Shown here: positions 1-10,090 of the stretch, piece after piece
Layout: each line of letters starts with the position of its first letter
Numbering within the stretch: the first letter of the stretch is position 1
Assembly: GCF_003970795.1 (NCBI RefSeq)
Contig: NZ_RWKW01000035.1
Span: 124,001-188,000, forward strand
Source: Aquibium carbonis
Lineage (GTDB): Bacteria > Pseudomonadota > Alphaproteobacteria > Rhizobiales > Rhizobiaceae
DNA length: 64,000 bases
Direction: 5' to 3'
Translations under genes and position numbers: made by a program
Notes under the pieces: model-generated
Database searches by the model: none
What the model was told of the DNA's origin: nothing
Seen by the model: only the letters and a program-made list of their open reading frames with translations

Positions 1-1728
1 GCCGACGAACTCGTCGCCAGCCCGTGGGCCGGCGTGATCGCGGTGCTGATCATGATCGGCGCCTTCACCAAATCGGCTCAGGTCCCGTTCCACTTCTGGC
101 TGCCGAACGCGATGGCGGCGCCGACGCCTGCGTCCGCCTATCTCCATTCCGCCACGATGGTGAAGCTCGGCATCTACCTGCTCGCCCGCTTCGACGCGGT
201 CTTCGCTTCGGCGCCGGCCTTTGGCGCGACGCTGGTGGTGGTCGGTTCGCTGACGATGCTGGTCGCCGCGCTCAAGGCGTTGCGGGCGGAAGGCTACAAG
301 GCCGTCCTGGCGCACTCCACCGTCGCGTCGCTCGGCATCCTGGTGATGCTGATCGGGCTCGACGGAGAGGTCGCGGCGGTGGCCACGGTCGGCTTCATCC
401 TGGCGCATGCGCTCTACAAGGCGGCCCTGTTCTTCTGCGCCGGCACGGCCATCCACGCCACCGGCGAGACGAGCCTGCGCAAGCTCGGCGGGCTCGCCCG
501 CTTCCTGCCGGTGACCGCCGTCGCTGCAGTTCTGGCAAGCCTCAGCATGGCCGGGCTGCCACCCTTCGTCGGCTTCATCTCGAAGGAGTACCTGTTCGAG
601 GCGCAGCTGACCAATGGCTGGAACGTGGTCCCGATCGTCGTCGCCGTCCTGGTGAACGCGGTCATGTGCGGCGTGGCCGGCGTGGTCTCCATCAAGCCGT
701 TCTACTTCAAGAGCCACCGGGTCGAGACGGTGAAGCATGGCGAGACGCCGGGTCTCCTCGTCGGACCGCTGTTGCTTGCGAGCGGGGGCATCATCATCGG
801 GCTGTTCCCGGACGGGATCGGCAACCTCCTGATCGGTCCGGCCGCGTCGGCGCTGTATGGCAGCCCGATCGACGTCTCCTTCCAGCTCTGGCACGGCCTG
901 ACGCCCATGCTGGTCCTCAGTGCGCTGGTCGTTGCGATCGGCGTGGCGATCGTCGTCTGGTGGGACTTCATCCACGACCACCTGCGCCGCCACGACCGCC
1001 TGTTTCGCCTGATCGGCGACGGCGGCTATCACTGGGTGGTCGACGGCACCCTGCACATCGCGCGCAGCTCTACGCGTGTCCTGCAGAATGGCGACCAGCG
1101 GCGCTACACCGCCATCGTCGTGGCGGTGGTGGTGGCGGGGCTGGCCTTCGCGCTCCTTGCCGGGCCGGCCGGTCTCTACATCGCCGCACCCGACGGATCG
1201 CTGCGAGCCTCGGTCGCGATCGTGCTTTTCCTGAGCGCGGCCGGCGCCGTTGCCACCGTGCTGGCGCGCTCGCTGATCGCGGCCCTCGTCTCGGTCGGCA
1301 TCGTCGGCTTCGCCGTGGCGGTGATCTTCATGCTCAATGGAGCACCCGACCTCGCGCTGACGCAGATCGCGGTGGAAACCCTCCTCGTCATCCTGCTGAC
1401 GGCGGTGCTGCTGCGTCTGCCTGCACGGCAGCGGCACTCGAGGACAGTCGGCGAACGCCGGCGCGACGTCGGGCTGGCCACCGCGTTCGGGGCGGTGATC
1501 TTCCTGGCGGTCGCCAGCATGAGCGTCATCCCGCTCGACATGAGCCTGTCCGACTATTTCGGCCAGACCAGCTACCTGGAAGGTTTCGGCCGCAACGTCG
1601 TGAACGTGATCCTGGTCGACTACCGCGCCATCGACACCCTGGGGGAGATCGCCGTGGTCGCCTTTGCAACCCTCGCTGTGTGGGCGCTGCTGCGCAACAC
1701 CGGCCCCAAGACGCGGACCAAGGAGTAG
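1..1728 (+). CDS. mrpA: Na+/H+ antiporter subunit A (MrpA/PhaA), 5' truncated by the window edge
   Basis: The open frame runs from base 1 without a start, so only the C-terminal 575 residues are present. The sequence begins just before the highly conserved proton-pumping motif GAFTKSAQVPFHFWLP shared with NuoL/MrpD-type subunits. The rest holds many membrane helices, then a C-terminal MbhD/MbhE-like part (NGAPDLALTQIAVE and NVILVDYRAIDTLGE), the usual ending of long MrpA proteins. MrpA is the largest subunit of the Mrp/Pha cation/proton antiporter, which exports Na+ or K+ in exchange for protons and supports alkali and salt tolerance. It is the first visible gene of an mrpABCDEFG operon. mrpB follows after 5 bases. 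Confidence 0.95.
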   Translation, partial: ADELVASPWAGVIAVLIMIGAFTKSAQVPFHFWLPNAMAAPTPASAYLHSATMVKLGIYLLARFDAVFASAPAFGATLVVVGSLTMLVAALKALRAEGYKAVLAHSTVASLGILVMLIGLDGEVAAVATVGFILAHALYKAALFFCAGTAIHATGETSLRKLGGLARFLPVTAVAAVLASLSMAGLPPFVGFISKEYLFEAQLTNGWNVVPIVVAVLVNAVMCGVAGVVSIKPFYFKSHRVETVKHGETPGLLVGPLLLASGGIIIGLFPDGIGNLLIGPAASALYGSPIDVSFQLWHGLTPMLVLSALVVAIGVAIVVWWDFIHDHLRRHDRLFRLIGDGGYHWVVDGTLHIARSSTRVLQNGDQRRYTAIVVAVVVAGLAFALLAGPAGLYIAAPDGSLRASVAIVLFLSAAGAVATVLARSLIAALVSVGIVGFAVAVIFMLNGAPDLALTQIAVETLLVILLTAVLLRLPARQRHSRTVGERRRDVGLATAFGAVIFLAVASMSVIPLDMSLSDYFGQTSYLEGFGRNVVNVILVDYRAIDTLGEIAVVAFATLAVWALLRNTGPKTRTKE

Positions 1729-1733
1729 CGGCC

Positions 1734-2138
1734 ATGCAGATCATCTTTCCGACCATGTCGCGGCTGTTCTTCATCCTGATGATCGGCGTGTCGCTCTACA
1801 TGCTGTTTCGGGGCCACAACGAGCCCGGCGGCGGCTTCATCGGCGGGCTGATCGCAGCGCTGGGCTTTGCGCTGCTGGCGATGGCGCATGACGTCGGCGC
1901 CGCGCGCAGGGCCTTGATGGTCCACCCCGTCGCGCTGATGGGTGGCGGGCTGCTCCTGTCCTTCGTCAGCGGACTGCCCGGCCTCCTGTCGGACCAGTCC
2001 TTCCTCACCCATTGGTGGCTCGAGATCGGCTCGCTTCACCTCGGCACGGCGACCACCTTCGACATCGGCGTCTACTGCGTCGTGATCGGCGGCGTCCTGT
2101 GCCTCGTCTTCCGTCTTTATGAAGGGATCGAGCAGTGA
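1734..2138 (+). CDS. mrpB: Na+/H+ antiporter subunit B (MrpB)
   Basis: A 134-residue hydrophobic protein with the MrpB/MnhB signature near the N-terminus (RGHNEPGGGFIGGL), followed by three further membrane segments. The length is normal for MrpB. The start lies 5 bases after the mrpA stop and the stop overlaps the GTG start of mrpC, so the genes are translationally coupled. It is a small membrane subunit of the Mrp antiporter. Here it is a separate gene although mrpA already carries the MbhD/E-like tail, which is the ordinary arrangement. Confidence 0.93.
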   Translation: MQIIFPTMSRLFFILMIGVSLYMLFRGHNEPGGGFIGGLIAALGFALLAMAHDVGAARRALMVHPVALMGGGLLLSFVSGLPGLLSDQSFLTHWWLEIGSLHLGTATTFDIGVYCVVIGGVLCLVFRLYEGIEQ

Positions 2139-2513
2139 ACCTCGTCTACGCCTTCGCCATCGCCGCCCAGATGGGTTGCGGCGTCTATCTTCTCCTGTCG
2201 CGCCACGGCGTGCGCATCCTGCTCGGCATCGTGCTGTTGTCGACCGCGACCAACCTGCTGATCTTCGTCGCCGGCGGGCTGCGCTTCACCGCGCCGCCGG
2301 TGATCGAGCAGGGCATGCGCATGCTCGGCACCGAGACCGCCAATGCGCTGCCGCAGGCGCTGATCCTGACGGCGATCGTCATCGGCTTCGCCCTCGTGGC
2401 CTTCGCCGCCGCCCTGATGCTGAAGACCTACCGCTCGGTCGGCTCGGTGCTGACCAGCGACCACACCGACGCCGAAGCACTCGGCAGTCCGTTCGACAAG
2501 GAGGCGCTGCGCG

Positions 2514-2521
<8 letters not shown>
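2135..2521 (+). CDS. mrpC: Na+/H+ antiporter subunit C (MrpC)
   Basis: A 128-residue membrane protein, homologous to NuoK, with three predicted helices. The stretch GVYLLLSRHGVRILLGIVLLS and the following TNLLIF resemble the conserved NuoK/MrpC core, and PQALILTAIVIGFA is typical of the third helix. The GTG start overlaps the mrpB stop, and the stop overlaps the mrpD ATG by 8 bases. It forms part of the proton-transfer module of the Mrp complex in the inner membrane. Confidence 0.93.
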
Positions 2522-4030
<1,509 letters not shown>

Positions 4031-4034
<4 letters not shown>

Positions 4035-4369
4035 CCGCCATCGCCTCCAAGGCCGTGCAGGTAACCTCGCTGGCCGCCATCTTCCTCAAGGAACTCGTCG
4101 TCTCGTCCGTCGCGGTGGCCCGCTCGGTGCTGGGCGCGAAGGGCTCCTCGTCGTCGGCGATCGTCGCCGTGCCGATCGGGCTTCGGACTGCCGCGGGTGT
4201 CACGACGCTGGCCAACTGCGTCAGCCTGACGCCCGGCACGACCTCGCTGCATGTCAGCGAGGACATGTCGACGCTTTACATCCACGTTCTCGACGCGCCG
4301 TCGACCGACGAGATTATCGCGTCGATCAAGGAGAAGTTCGAGGCGCGCATCAAGGAGATTGAAGCATGA
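4031..4369 (+). CDS. mrpE: Na+/H+ antiporter subunit E (MrpE), short form
   Basis: The 112-residue product matches the cytoplasmic half of MrpE: an N-terminal LKELVVSSVAVARSVL helix, the PIGLRTAAGVTTLANCVSLTPGTTSL signature in two parts, then LYIHVLDAP. Usual MrpE proteins are near 160 residues and carry an extra N-terminal membrane hairpin. Here the ATG overlaps the mrpD stop and no alternative upstream start is compatible with that hairpin, so this is a natural short form. The stop overlaps the mrpF ATG. Confidence 0.9.
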
Positions 4370-4659
4370 TCGAATTCCTGGACAGCCATCTGCCGACGCT
4401 CGCCGCGGTGCTCATCACCGTGCTGATGATCCCGCTCGGCATGTCGGCGCTGCGGATGGCGACCGGCCCCGGCTACGCCGATCGTTTCATCGCCCTCGAC
4501 ATGCTGACCGGCATCGCGGTGGCGGTGGCCTGCCTGACCATGATCGTGACCGGGCGGCGCGAGTTCCTCGACATCGCCTTCGGCATCGCCCTCATCGGTT
4601 TTCTGGCGACGTGCTCGCTGTCGGCGCTCCTCGAAAAGAAGAAGGGGGACAAGAAATGA
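4366..4659 (+). CDS. mrpF: Na+/H+ antiporter subunit F (MrpF)
   Basis: A 97-residue protein with three membrane helices and the MrpF/PhaF signature RMATGPGYADRFIALDM, followed by a short Lys-rich tail. Length and position between mrpE and mrpG are as expected. Its stop overlaps the mrpG start. It is a small subunit of the Mrp antiporter; work on some Gram-positive Mrp systems links MrpF to bile-salt resistance, which is not shown here. Confidence 0.93.
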   Translation: MIEFLDSHLPTLAAVLITVLMIPLGMSALRMATGPGYADRFIALDMLTGIAVAVACLTMIVTGRREFLDIAFGIALIGFLATCSLSALLEKKKGDKK

Positions 4660-5924
4660 TGCTGCTCGCTTCCGTCCTGCTGAAACTCCTCGGCGTTGGC
4701 TTCCTGTGCATCGCCGGCATCGGCGTGATGCGGCTGTCCGATCCGTTCCAGCGCATGCATGCCGCCACCAAGGCCGGCACGCTCGGCGCCGGCCTCGTCA
4801 TCCTGGGCTCGATCATCTCGCACGGGGCCACCGATGCGACCGTCATGGGGTTGCTGACCATCGTGTTTTTGCTCCTGACCGTGCCGGTGGCGGGACACCT
4901 GCTCGGCCGCGCTTCCTACATTTCGGGCGCGCGCCTGTCGCTTCGCGGCGAGAACGCGCTGGAAGGCGTGCTGGAACGGTCGGACCGGTCCCTGGACGAG
5001 CGTCTTGCCTGGCTGCCGACTGGTGCAGGCGCTCCGGCGGCAAGCGCGACGCGTCTGCGCCCGGCGTCGCAGCCTGGTCGGCGGGAGTTGTCTCCGCCCG
5101 CGCCCGCGCCTGTGGTCTCGTTGCCCGCGGTCGAATCCGTGCGTTTCGCCGTCATCAAGGGCCTCGTGCCGTCCGTGGCCGAGCGCGCCTGCGCGATCGC
5201 CCGGAAGAGCCGCTCCGACCTGTCGGCCCACGTCATCATCGATGCCGCCGCGATCGAAAGCGCCGCCGATCCGGCCCATGCACGCCAGATGATTCGCGAG
5301 CGGGCGAGTGCTGCGATCCTCGAACTGCGCGCCTGCACGGCGGCGGGCGGCGCCGAACCGGCGCTGAATTATGACGAGGGCGATCCGGAACGGCTGCTGG
5401 TGACGAGCGATCCGGGCAGGGTGTTGCTGGTCCTGCCCTGCGAGGGCTGGTTCCACCATCAGGTGGAGGTGCGCCGCGACCAGACGACCTGGGAGCCCGA
5501 CGGGCTCCTGCGCCTGCCGATGGTCCATCGCGGCCCGGTGCTCTACGTCTCGCCCGACGCGGTGGAAGCGGAGCGCGCCACGATCGTGGTGCGCGATCGC
5601 GGCGAGGCGCATCTGCCCGCGCTGCTCGAATGGGCGCTCGTGGGCGATTTGTGGGATGTGTCGCACATCATCCATGTCGCCGCGGGCGATGCGGGACGGC
5701 TGGCGGAGATGGAGGCGATCGCGCGCCGTTTCGGCTGCACGTTCGAAAGCAGAACGGTCGCGACAGACGATTGCGCCATTCCGGACGACATCAGAAGGCC
5801 ACGGGCCGTCGTCCTCGGACAGGCGCCGCGTCCATTGCGGACCAACTGGTTCGGCAGCCACTGGCGCCGCCGGATTTCGCCGAACATGCCCTGCGAGGTC
5901 CTGCTCATGGAGGACCCGGCCTGA
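4656..5924 (+). CDS. mrpG: Na+/H+ antiporter subunit G (MrpG) with a large C-terminal extension
   Basis: Residues 1 to about 95 form a normal MrpG with three membrane helices and the motif LSDPFQRMHAATKAGTLGAG. Ordinary MrpG ends near residue 110-125, but this frame continues to residue 422. After a Pro/Ala-rich linker (about 120-160) comes a soluble region that looks like two degenerate universal-stress-protein-like halves. The second half contains ATIVVRDRG near its start and ends in NMPCEVLLMED, resembling the last strand of Usp proteins. The start is at the first of two adjacent ATG codons overlapping the mrpF stop. No stop or frameshift separates the parts and codon use is uniform. The Usp comparison is a weak inference from pattern; a regulatory role for the tail is a guess. 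Confidence 0.85.
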   Translation: MMLLASVLLKLLGVGFLCIAGIGVMRLSDPFQRMHAATKAGTLGAGLVILGSIISHGATDATVMGLLTIVFLLLTVPVAGHLLGRASYISGARLSLRGENALEGVLERSDRSLDERLAWLPTGAGAPAASATRLRPASQPGRRELSPPAPAPVVSLPAVESVRFAVIKGLVPSVAERACAIARKSRSDLSAHVIIDAAAIESAADPAHARQMIRERASAAILELRACTAAGGAEPALNYDEGDPERLLVTSDPGRVLLVLPCEGWFHHQVEVRRDQTTWEPDGLLRLPMVHRGPVLYVSPDAVEAERATIVVRDRGEAHLPALLEWALVGDLWDVSHIIHVAAGDAGRLAEMEAIARRFGCTFESRTVATDDCAIPDDIRRPRAVVLGQAPRPLRTNWFGSHWRRRISPNMPCEVLLMEDPA

Positions 5925-6001
5925 TCGCATCCGGCGGGGCACAGCGCGCGGCGAGAGGTCTCTGGCCCCGTCGCGTGCAACTGGGCTAAACCTGACGCAT
6001 C

Positions 6002-7438
6002 ATGCGATCCAACCTGAAGCCCAAACTGCCCCTCACCTTCGCGCTACCGCTGTTTGTGGCGCTGGCGATGTTTGCGGTCGCCGTGGGCACGACCCAGATC
6101 GGCGTTCGTATCCTCCAGGCCAACGACGAGACGGCGCTGCGCGACCAGGCGGTCGTCTTTCTCGATGCGGTCGCCGGCCACATCGCCGCCGAGACCGACG
6201 ATTCGCCCGACGCCGTGCGCAGGCAGCTTGCCGCCTCGCTGACGTTTCGCACGGCGCTTCTGGAACGGACGATCGCCGCACGATGGCGCGGAACACCGGG
6301 TGCCTGGCAGACGGTGGTGCTCGGCGAATCGTTCGACGAGACCAGACTGGTCGAAGCGCTCGACGCGGCCGAGGAGATCGACCCGGACGCGGTCACCGAA
6401 TGGAAGGATCCCGACGCAGCGGTCCTGACCGTTCTCCGCAGCTACGCGCTGCGCGATGACACGCTGCTTCTGGCGGCGACCTTCGACACCACCAGGATCC
6501 TCGACGACGCCGCCACCGCCACCCGGCTGACGATCGGGGTCGACGTGCTGGTGGCGGTGCTTGCGGCCCTGACGGTCTACGCCATCGCGCGCCGGGTGCT
6601 GTCGCCGCTCGACGGCTTCATCAGCCGGCTTGCCGAACGCGGCGATGATGGCGCCTCGCCGGCCGGCCTGCGCGACGGGCACGAACTGCAGCGGCTGGAG
6701 GCCGCGCTCGCGATGCGCGAGCAGTCGGAAGCAGCCCGGACGAAGATCCTCGAGCAGATGGCCCAGCAGGAGCGCGACGCGCTGCTGGCCCGAATGGCGG
6801 CAGCCATCGCCCATGAGGTGCGAAACCCGCTCGCCGGTCTGAAGAACGGCGTTTCGACCCTCAAGCGATTCGGCGACCAGCCGCAGGTCCGCCAACAGAC
6901 GGTGGAACTGCTCGAGAGCGGTCTCGACTCGATCGGCCGGGTGGTCGACGTGACGCTGTCGACCTACCGTCGGCGGCCCGGAAAGACCCGGATCGTCGCC
7001 CGCGACATTCGCGACCTCGAACTCCTGATCCTTCCGACCGCCCAGCGCGCGGAGGTTTCGCTGCGCTGGGAACTCGACGAGGCGGTGGTGATCGACGTCG
7101 ACGGGGATGCGCTGCGGCAGATCCTGGTGAACCTGCTCCTGAATTCGGTCGGGGTGACGCCGCGCGGAGGCGAAATCACCATCACGCTTGCGCGGGCGAC
7201 GGATGGCCGGTCCGTCTCGATCGCCATTGCCGACCAAGGCAGCGGCATGCCGCCCGAGGTCGTCGCCGCGATCGTGTCCGGACAGATGGACGAGGTTCCC
7301 ATGGAACGCGGCATCGGCTTGTGGGTGGTCGCCACGCTCGTGCAGCGCATTGGGGCGGGCTTGTCGATTCGAAGCGAGGAAGGACGCGGAACGACCGTGA
7401 CGCTGTCGCTTCCCGCCATCGCCGAGAGCGGGAGTTAA
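6002..7438 (+). CDS. Membrane sensor histidine kinase
   Basis: A 478-residue two-component kinase. An N-terminal helix (about residues 10-35) and a second helix (about 175-200) bracket a periplasmic sensor region of about 140 residues with no recognised fold. The dimerisation domain has the H-box AAIAHEVRNPLAG with the phospho-accepting His at about residue 271. The ATPase domain shows an N-box (QILVNLLLNSV), a G1 box (DQGSGMPPE) and a final GRGTTVTLSLP. It ends 4 bases before the response regulator gene, so the two form a pair. The input is unknown. The adjacent redox genes are a possible target, but nothing in the sequence proves it. Confidence 0.92.
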   Translation: MRSNLKPKLPLTFALPLFVALAMFAVAVGTTQIGVRILQANDETALRDQAVVFLDAVAGHIAAETDDSPDAVRRQLAASLTFRTALLERTIAARWRGTPGAWQTVVLGESFDETRLVEALDAAEEIDPDAVTEWKDPDAAVLTVLRSYALRDDTLLLAATFDTTRILDDAATATRLTIGVDVLVAVLAALTVYAIARRVLSPLDGFISRLAERGDDGASPAGLRDGHELQRLEAALAMREQSEAARTKILEQMAQQERDALLARMAAAIAHEVRNPLAGLKNGVSTLKRFGDQPQVRQQTVELLESGLDSIGRVVDVTLSTYRRRPGKTRIVARDIRDLELLILPTAQRAEVSLRWELDEAVVIDVDGDALRQILVNLLLNSVGVTPRGGEITITLARATDGRSVSIAIADQGSGMPPEVVAAIVSGQMDEVPMERGIGLWVVATLVQRIGAGLSIRSEEGRGTTVTLSLPAIAESGS

Positions 7439-7442
7439 TACC

Positions 7443-8774
7443 ATGTCCGCCCCCCTGATCCTCATGGTCGAGGACGACGCCACGCTCGGGACCTCGCTCC
7501 AGCAGCGGCTGGAGCTGGAAGGGTTTCGAGTCCGCTGGGCGCGCTCGGCCCGGGAGGCGCGCGCGGCGCTGCCCGGCGCCCACCCGGCCATCATCCTGTC
7601 CGACATCCGACTGCCGGACGGCGACGGCGAGGCCGTAATGCGAAGCCATTTCGCGAATTTCGGTCTGGTGCCGACGATTTTCATGACGGCTTACGGCGAT
7701 ATCGAACAGGCGGTGCGGCTGGTGCGCGACGGGGCGCTCGACTACGTCACGAAGCCGTTCGATCTCGACCAACTGGTCGATCGGTTTCGCGACATCGTGC
7801 GGCGCGCGACCCCGCAAGCGATCGGCGCCGGCACGCCGCTGGGTCGCAGCGCCGCCATGCAGCCCGTGGTCGAGACGCTGTCGCGGGCGGCCCGCGTGGC
7901 GTTGCCGGTGCTGTTGCTCGGCGAGACCGGCAGCGGAAAGGAAGTCGCTGCCCGTCACGTGCACGACAGCGGCCCCCGGAGCAGCGCGCCCTTCGTGCCG
8001 GTCAACTGCGGCGCGATGCCGGCCGAACTCGCCGATTCGATGCTCTTCGGCCATGAGCGCGGCGCCTTCACGGGAGCTGCGGGCACGCATCGCGGCCTGC
8101 TGGAAGAAGCCGGCGAGGGGACCTTGTTCCTCGACGAAATCGGCGACCTGCCGCTGCCTCTCCAGGTCAAGCTTCTGCGTGTGCTCGAGACGCGGGCGTT
8201 CCGCAGGCTGGGCGCTGCCGAGGAGCGTGGCTTTCACGCGCGCCTGATCTGCGCCACGAACAGGGATCTCGAGAGCATGGTCGCGGAAGGCGCCTTTCGC
8301 GAAGACCTCTGGTTCCGCATCAACGTGATCACCTGCAAGCTGCCGCCGTTGCGCGAGAGACCCGAAGACATCGCCGACCTGATGGCGAGCTTCGCCGAGG
8401 CTGCCGCAAAGGAGAACGGCTTTCCCGGCGTCTCCATCGAACCCTCGGCCATCGAGGCCGCGCTCGCGCATGCCTGGCCGGGCAACGTCCGCGAACTGCT
8501 CAACCGCGTGCAGCGCGCCGTGGCCCTCGGCGCGAACGGAACGCTGACCGCAGCCGACCTCTTTCCAGACGGGGTCGACGCCGGTCGGCGCCAGGCGTCG
8601 GGCGGCGACGATATCGATGGCAGCCTGTCCGACATTCGCGAGGCCGCCGAACGTCGCCACATCGTCGCGGCCCTGGCCAAGACCGGCGGCTCGACCAAGG
8701 ATGCGGCCGATCTGCTGCAGGTCTCGCGCACCACGCTGTGGGAAAAGATGCGCCGTTACGGCATCGACGGGTAA
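7443..8774 (+). CDS. Sigma-54-dependent response regulator (NtrC family)
   Basis: A 443-residue protein with three domains: receiver (residues 1-120, acidic pocket E10-D11-D12, phospho-accepting Asp54), AAA+ activator (Walker A GETGSGKE at 160-167, GAFTGA at 207-212, Walker B GTLFLDEIG) and a C-terminal Fis-type helix-turn-helix (TKDAADLLQVSRTTLWEKM). The intact GAFTGA loop shows that it contacts sigma-54 and activates -24/-12 promoters. It follows the kinase gene directly, with a GGGAG ribosome binding site inside the kinase end. It is convergent with the cytochrome gene. The target promoters are not identified. Confidence 0.93.
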   Translation: MSAPLILMVEDDATLGTSLQQRLELEGFRVRWARSAREARAALPGAHPAIILSDIRLPDGDGEAVMRSHFANFGLVPTIFMTAYGDIEQAVRLVRDGALDYVTKPFDLDQLVDRFRDIVRRATPQAIGAGTPLGRSAAMQPVVETLSRAARVALPVLLLGETGSGKEVAARHVHDSGPRSSAPFVPVNCGAMPAELADSMLFGHERGAFTGAAGTHRGLLEEAGEGTLFLDEIGDLPLPLQVKLLRVLETRAFRRLGAAEERGFHARLICATNRDLESMVAEGAFREDLWFRINVITCKLPPLRERPEDIADLMASFAEAAAKENGFPGVSIEPSAIEAALAHAWPGNVRELLNRVQRAVALGANGTLTAADLFPDGVDAGRRQASGGDDIDGSLSDIREAAERRHIVAALAKTGGSTKDAADLLQVSRTTLWEKMRRYGIDG

Positions 8775-8826
8775 CGCGTCGCAGGCTGATCCAGGACGAC
8801 GACCGGGGCGAGAAACGCCACCGCCG

Positions 8827-9918
8827 TCAGGGTCGCTTCAGCGCCGCCATGTCGATCTCGACCCGCTCCGAGAGGCTTTCCAGGCTGTCGTGGAGCAGTT
8901 GCAGCATGTAGGACGGGTTGTGGACGTAGGCGCCGGGGTCCTTCGCCGCCACCTGATAGTTGTAGGCCGCCTTGAGAAGCCGCGGCGTCCAGCTCTGGTA
9001 GCGGTTGGGGAAGACGGCCTCGTCGGGTCCGATCTCTCCGTCAGCGTCGGTGTCGGCGAAGAAGTAGGGAAAGGTGCCCTTCGCATAGCCGATGGGGGCT
9101 TCGGCCACATCCGTCGCATAGAGCTTGATCGCGTCGAGAAGTTGCGCATGCAGGCCCATGATCTCGGAATGGATGCCACCGGCGGCATTGCCGTCGCCGT
9201 CGAAATCGGCATGGCGCATGCGGATGGCGCGAATGTCCTCGACGCCGCGATGGCACACGAGGCACGGCTCAAGCTCGACCGTCGTCGCGTGCGGCTCGTG
9301 GCAGTCGATGCAGGTGCTCGCGCTCGGCACATGGAAGAAGCGTCCCGCGTAGGAACGTCCGGGATACTGGTACCCGCCACGCACCTGCGAGCCCTGGCTC
9401 ACCGCCGCCGCGACACCGTAGTGGACGTTGATGAAGCCCAGGGTAGGCGAGACGGTGTCCTCTTCCAGTGCCTCGGTCGCTGCCGCTACCGTATCGGTCG
9501 ACGCCCGACCCTGGTGGCAGACGTTGCAGGTGGCGGACGCGCCGAGTCCGTCGACCGTCACGCCGGAGGGAAACGTGACGCTGTCGAGCGCATGAGCGGC
9601 CTGAGTGTGACAGGAGGCGCAGCCGATCGGCGCATTGATCGCCGCGGGCGCGTCGACGACCCCGGGCGCGCTTCCATCCGCGCCGAGGAAATCGATGAAA
9701 CCGGGTTGGGAGTGGCAGGCCGCGCACTGCACCGGCACGGCCCCGTCCTTGTTCCAGTACGTGAAGGAGGGGGAATGGTAGTTGCCGTGCGGAGAGGCGA
9801 GCCAGGCATCCACCAGGGCGGACAGGGCGTCTTCGGTCTGCGCCGCCGCGGACCCGCCGAGCCAGAACACGGCCAGGATGGCGGCAAGAAACGTGTGGCT
9901 GCGCGTCATGAAACGCAT
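8827..9918 (-). CDS. Periplasmic pentahaem c-type cytochrome with EF-hand-like loops
   Basis: The 363-residue product begins with a Sec signal peptide (FLAAILAVFWLGGSAAA) and contains five CxxCH haem sites: CAACH, CASCH, CNVCH, CIDCH and CLVCH. After the haems there are two acidic calcium-type loops, DFDGDGNAAGG and DTDADGEIGPDE. The C-terminus (LLKAAYNYQVAAKDPGAYVHN) resembles polyhaem cytochromes annotated as membrane-associated in other alphaproteobacteria. The start was set at 9918 because a perfect AGGAGG lies 6 bases upstream; the frame opens further but without a ribosome site. It diverges from a flavocytochrome gene, suggesting a shared electron-transfer role. Substrate unknown. Confidence 0.88.
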   Translation of the reverse strand: MRFMTRSHTFLAAILAVFWLGGSAAAQTEDALSALVDAWLASPHGNYHSPSFTYWNKDGAVPVQCAACHSQPGFIDFLGADGSAPGVVDAPAAINAPIGCASCHTQAAHALDSVTFPSGVTVDGLGASATCNVCHQGRASTDTVAAATEALEEDTVSPTLGFINVHYGVAAAVSQGSQVRGGYQYPGRSYAGRFFHVPSASTCIDCHEPHATTVELEPCLVCHRGVEDIRAIRMRHADFDGDGNAAGGIHSEIMGLHAQLLDAIKLYATDVAEAPIGYAKGTFPYFFADTDADGEIGPDEAVFPNRYQSWTPRLLKAAYNYQVAAKDPGAYVHNPSYMLQLLHDSLESLSERVEIDMAALKRP

Positions 9919-9979
9919 GGCTATCCTCCTGTACTGGCTTCGTCTGAAACGATCATTGACGACAATTGATGACCGCTCC

Positions 9980-9993
9980 ATGACCTGTGTCAA
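9980..9993. promoter_or_regulatory. Candidate FNR/FixK/NnrR-type operator between the cytochrome and flavocytochrome genes
   Basis: The sequence ATGACCTGTGTCAA fits the FNR/CRP-superfamily dyad TTGAY-N4-RTCAA with one mismatch in the first base. It lies in the divergent intergenic region, about 62 bases from the cytochrome start and about 98 from the flavocytochrome start. Oxygen- or NO-responsive control would suit these redox genes. A single 14-base match can arise by chance, so this is tentative. Confidence 0.3.
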
Positions 9994-10090
9994 TGCATCC
10001 GCCGGTCATGCATCTAGTTTGGCACCGTTCTACAAGGGACGCCATTTGGATGAACAGAAAGGGGACATTGGCAGCGATGGAGCCGACGTG

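Noticed and set aside
10020-10035. Possible sigma-54 promoter (TTGGCAC) upstream of the flavocytochrome
   Set aside because: The -24 half is perfect but the -12 half reads TACAA instead of TTGCA, so the essential GC is missing.
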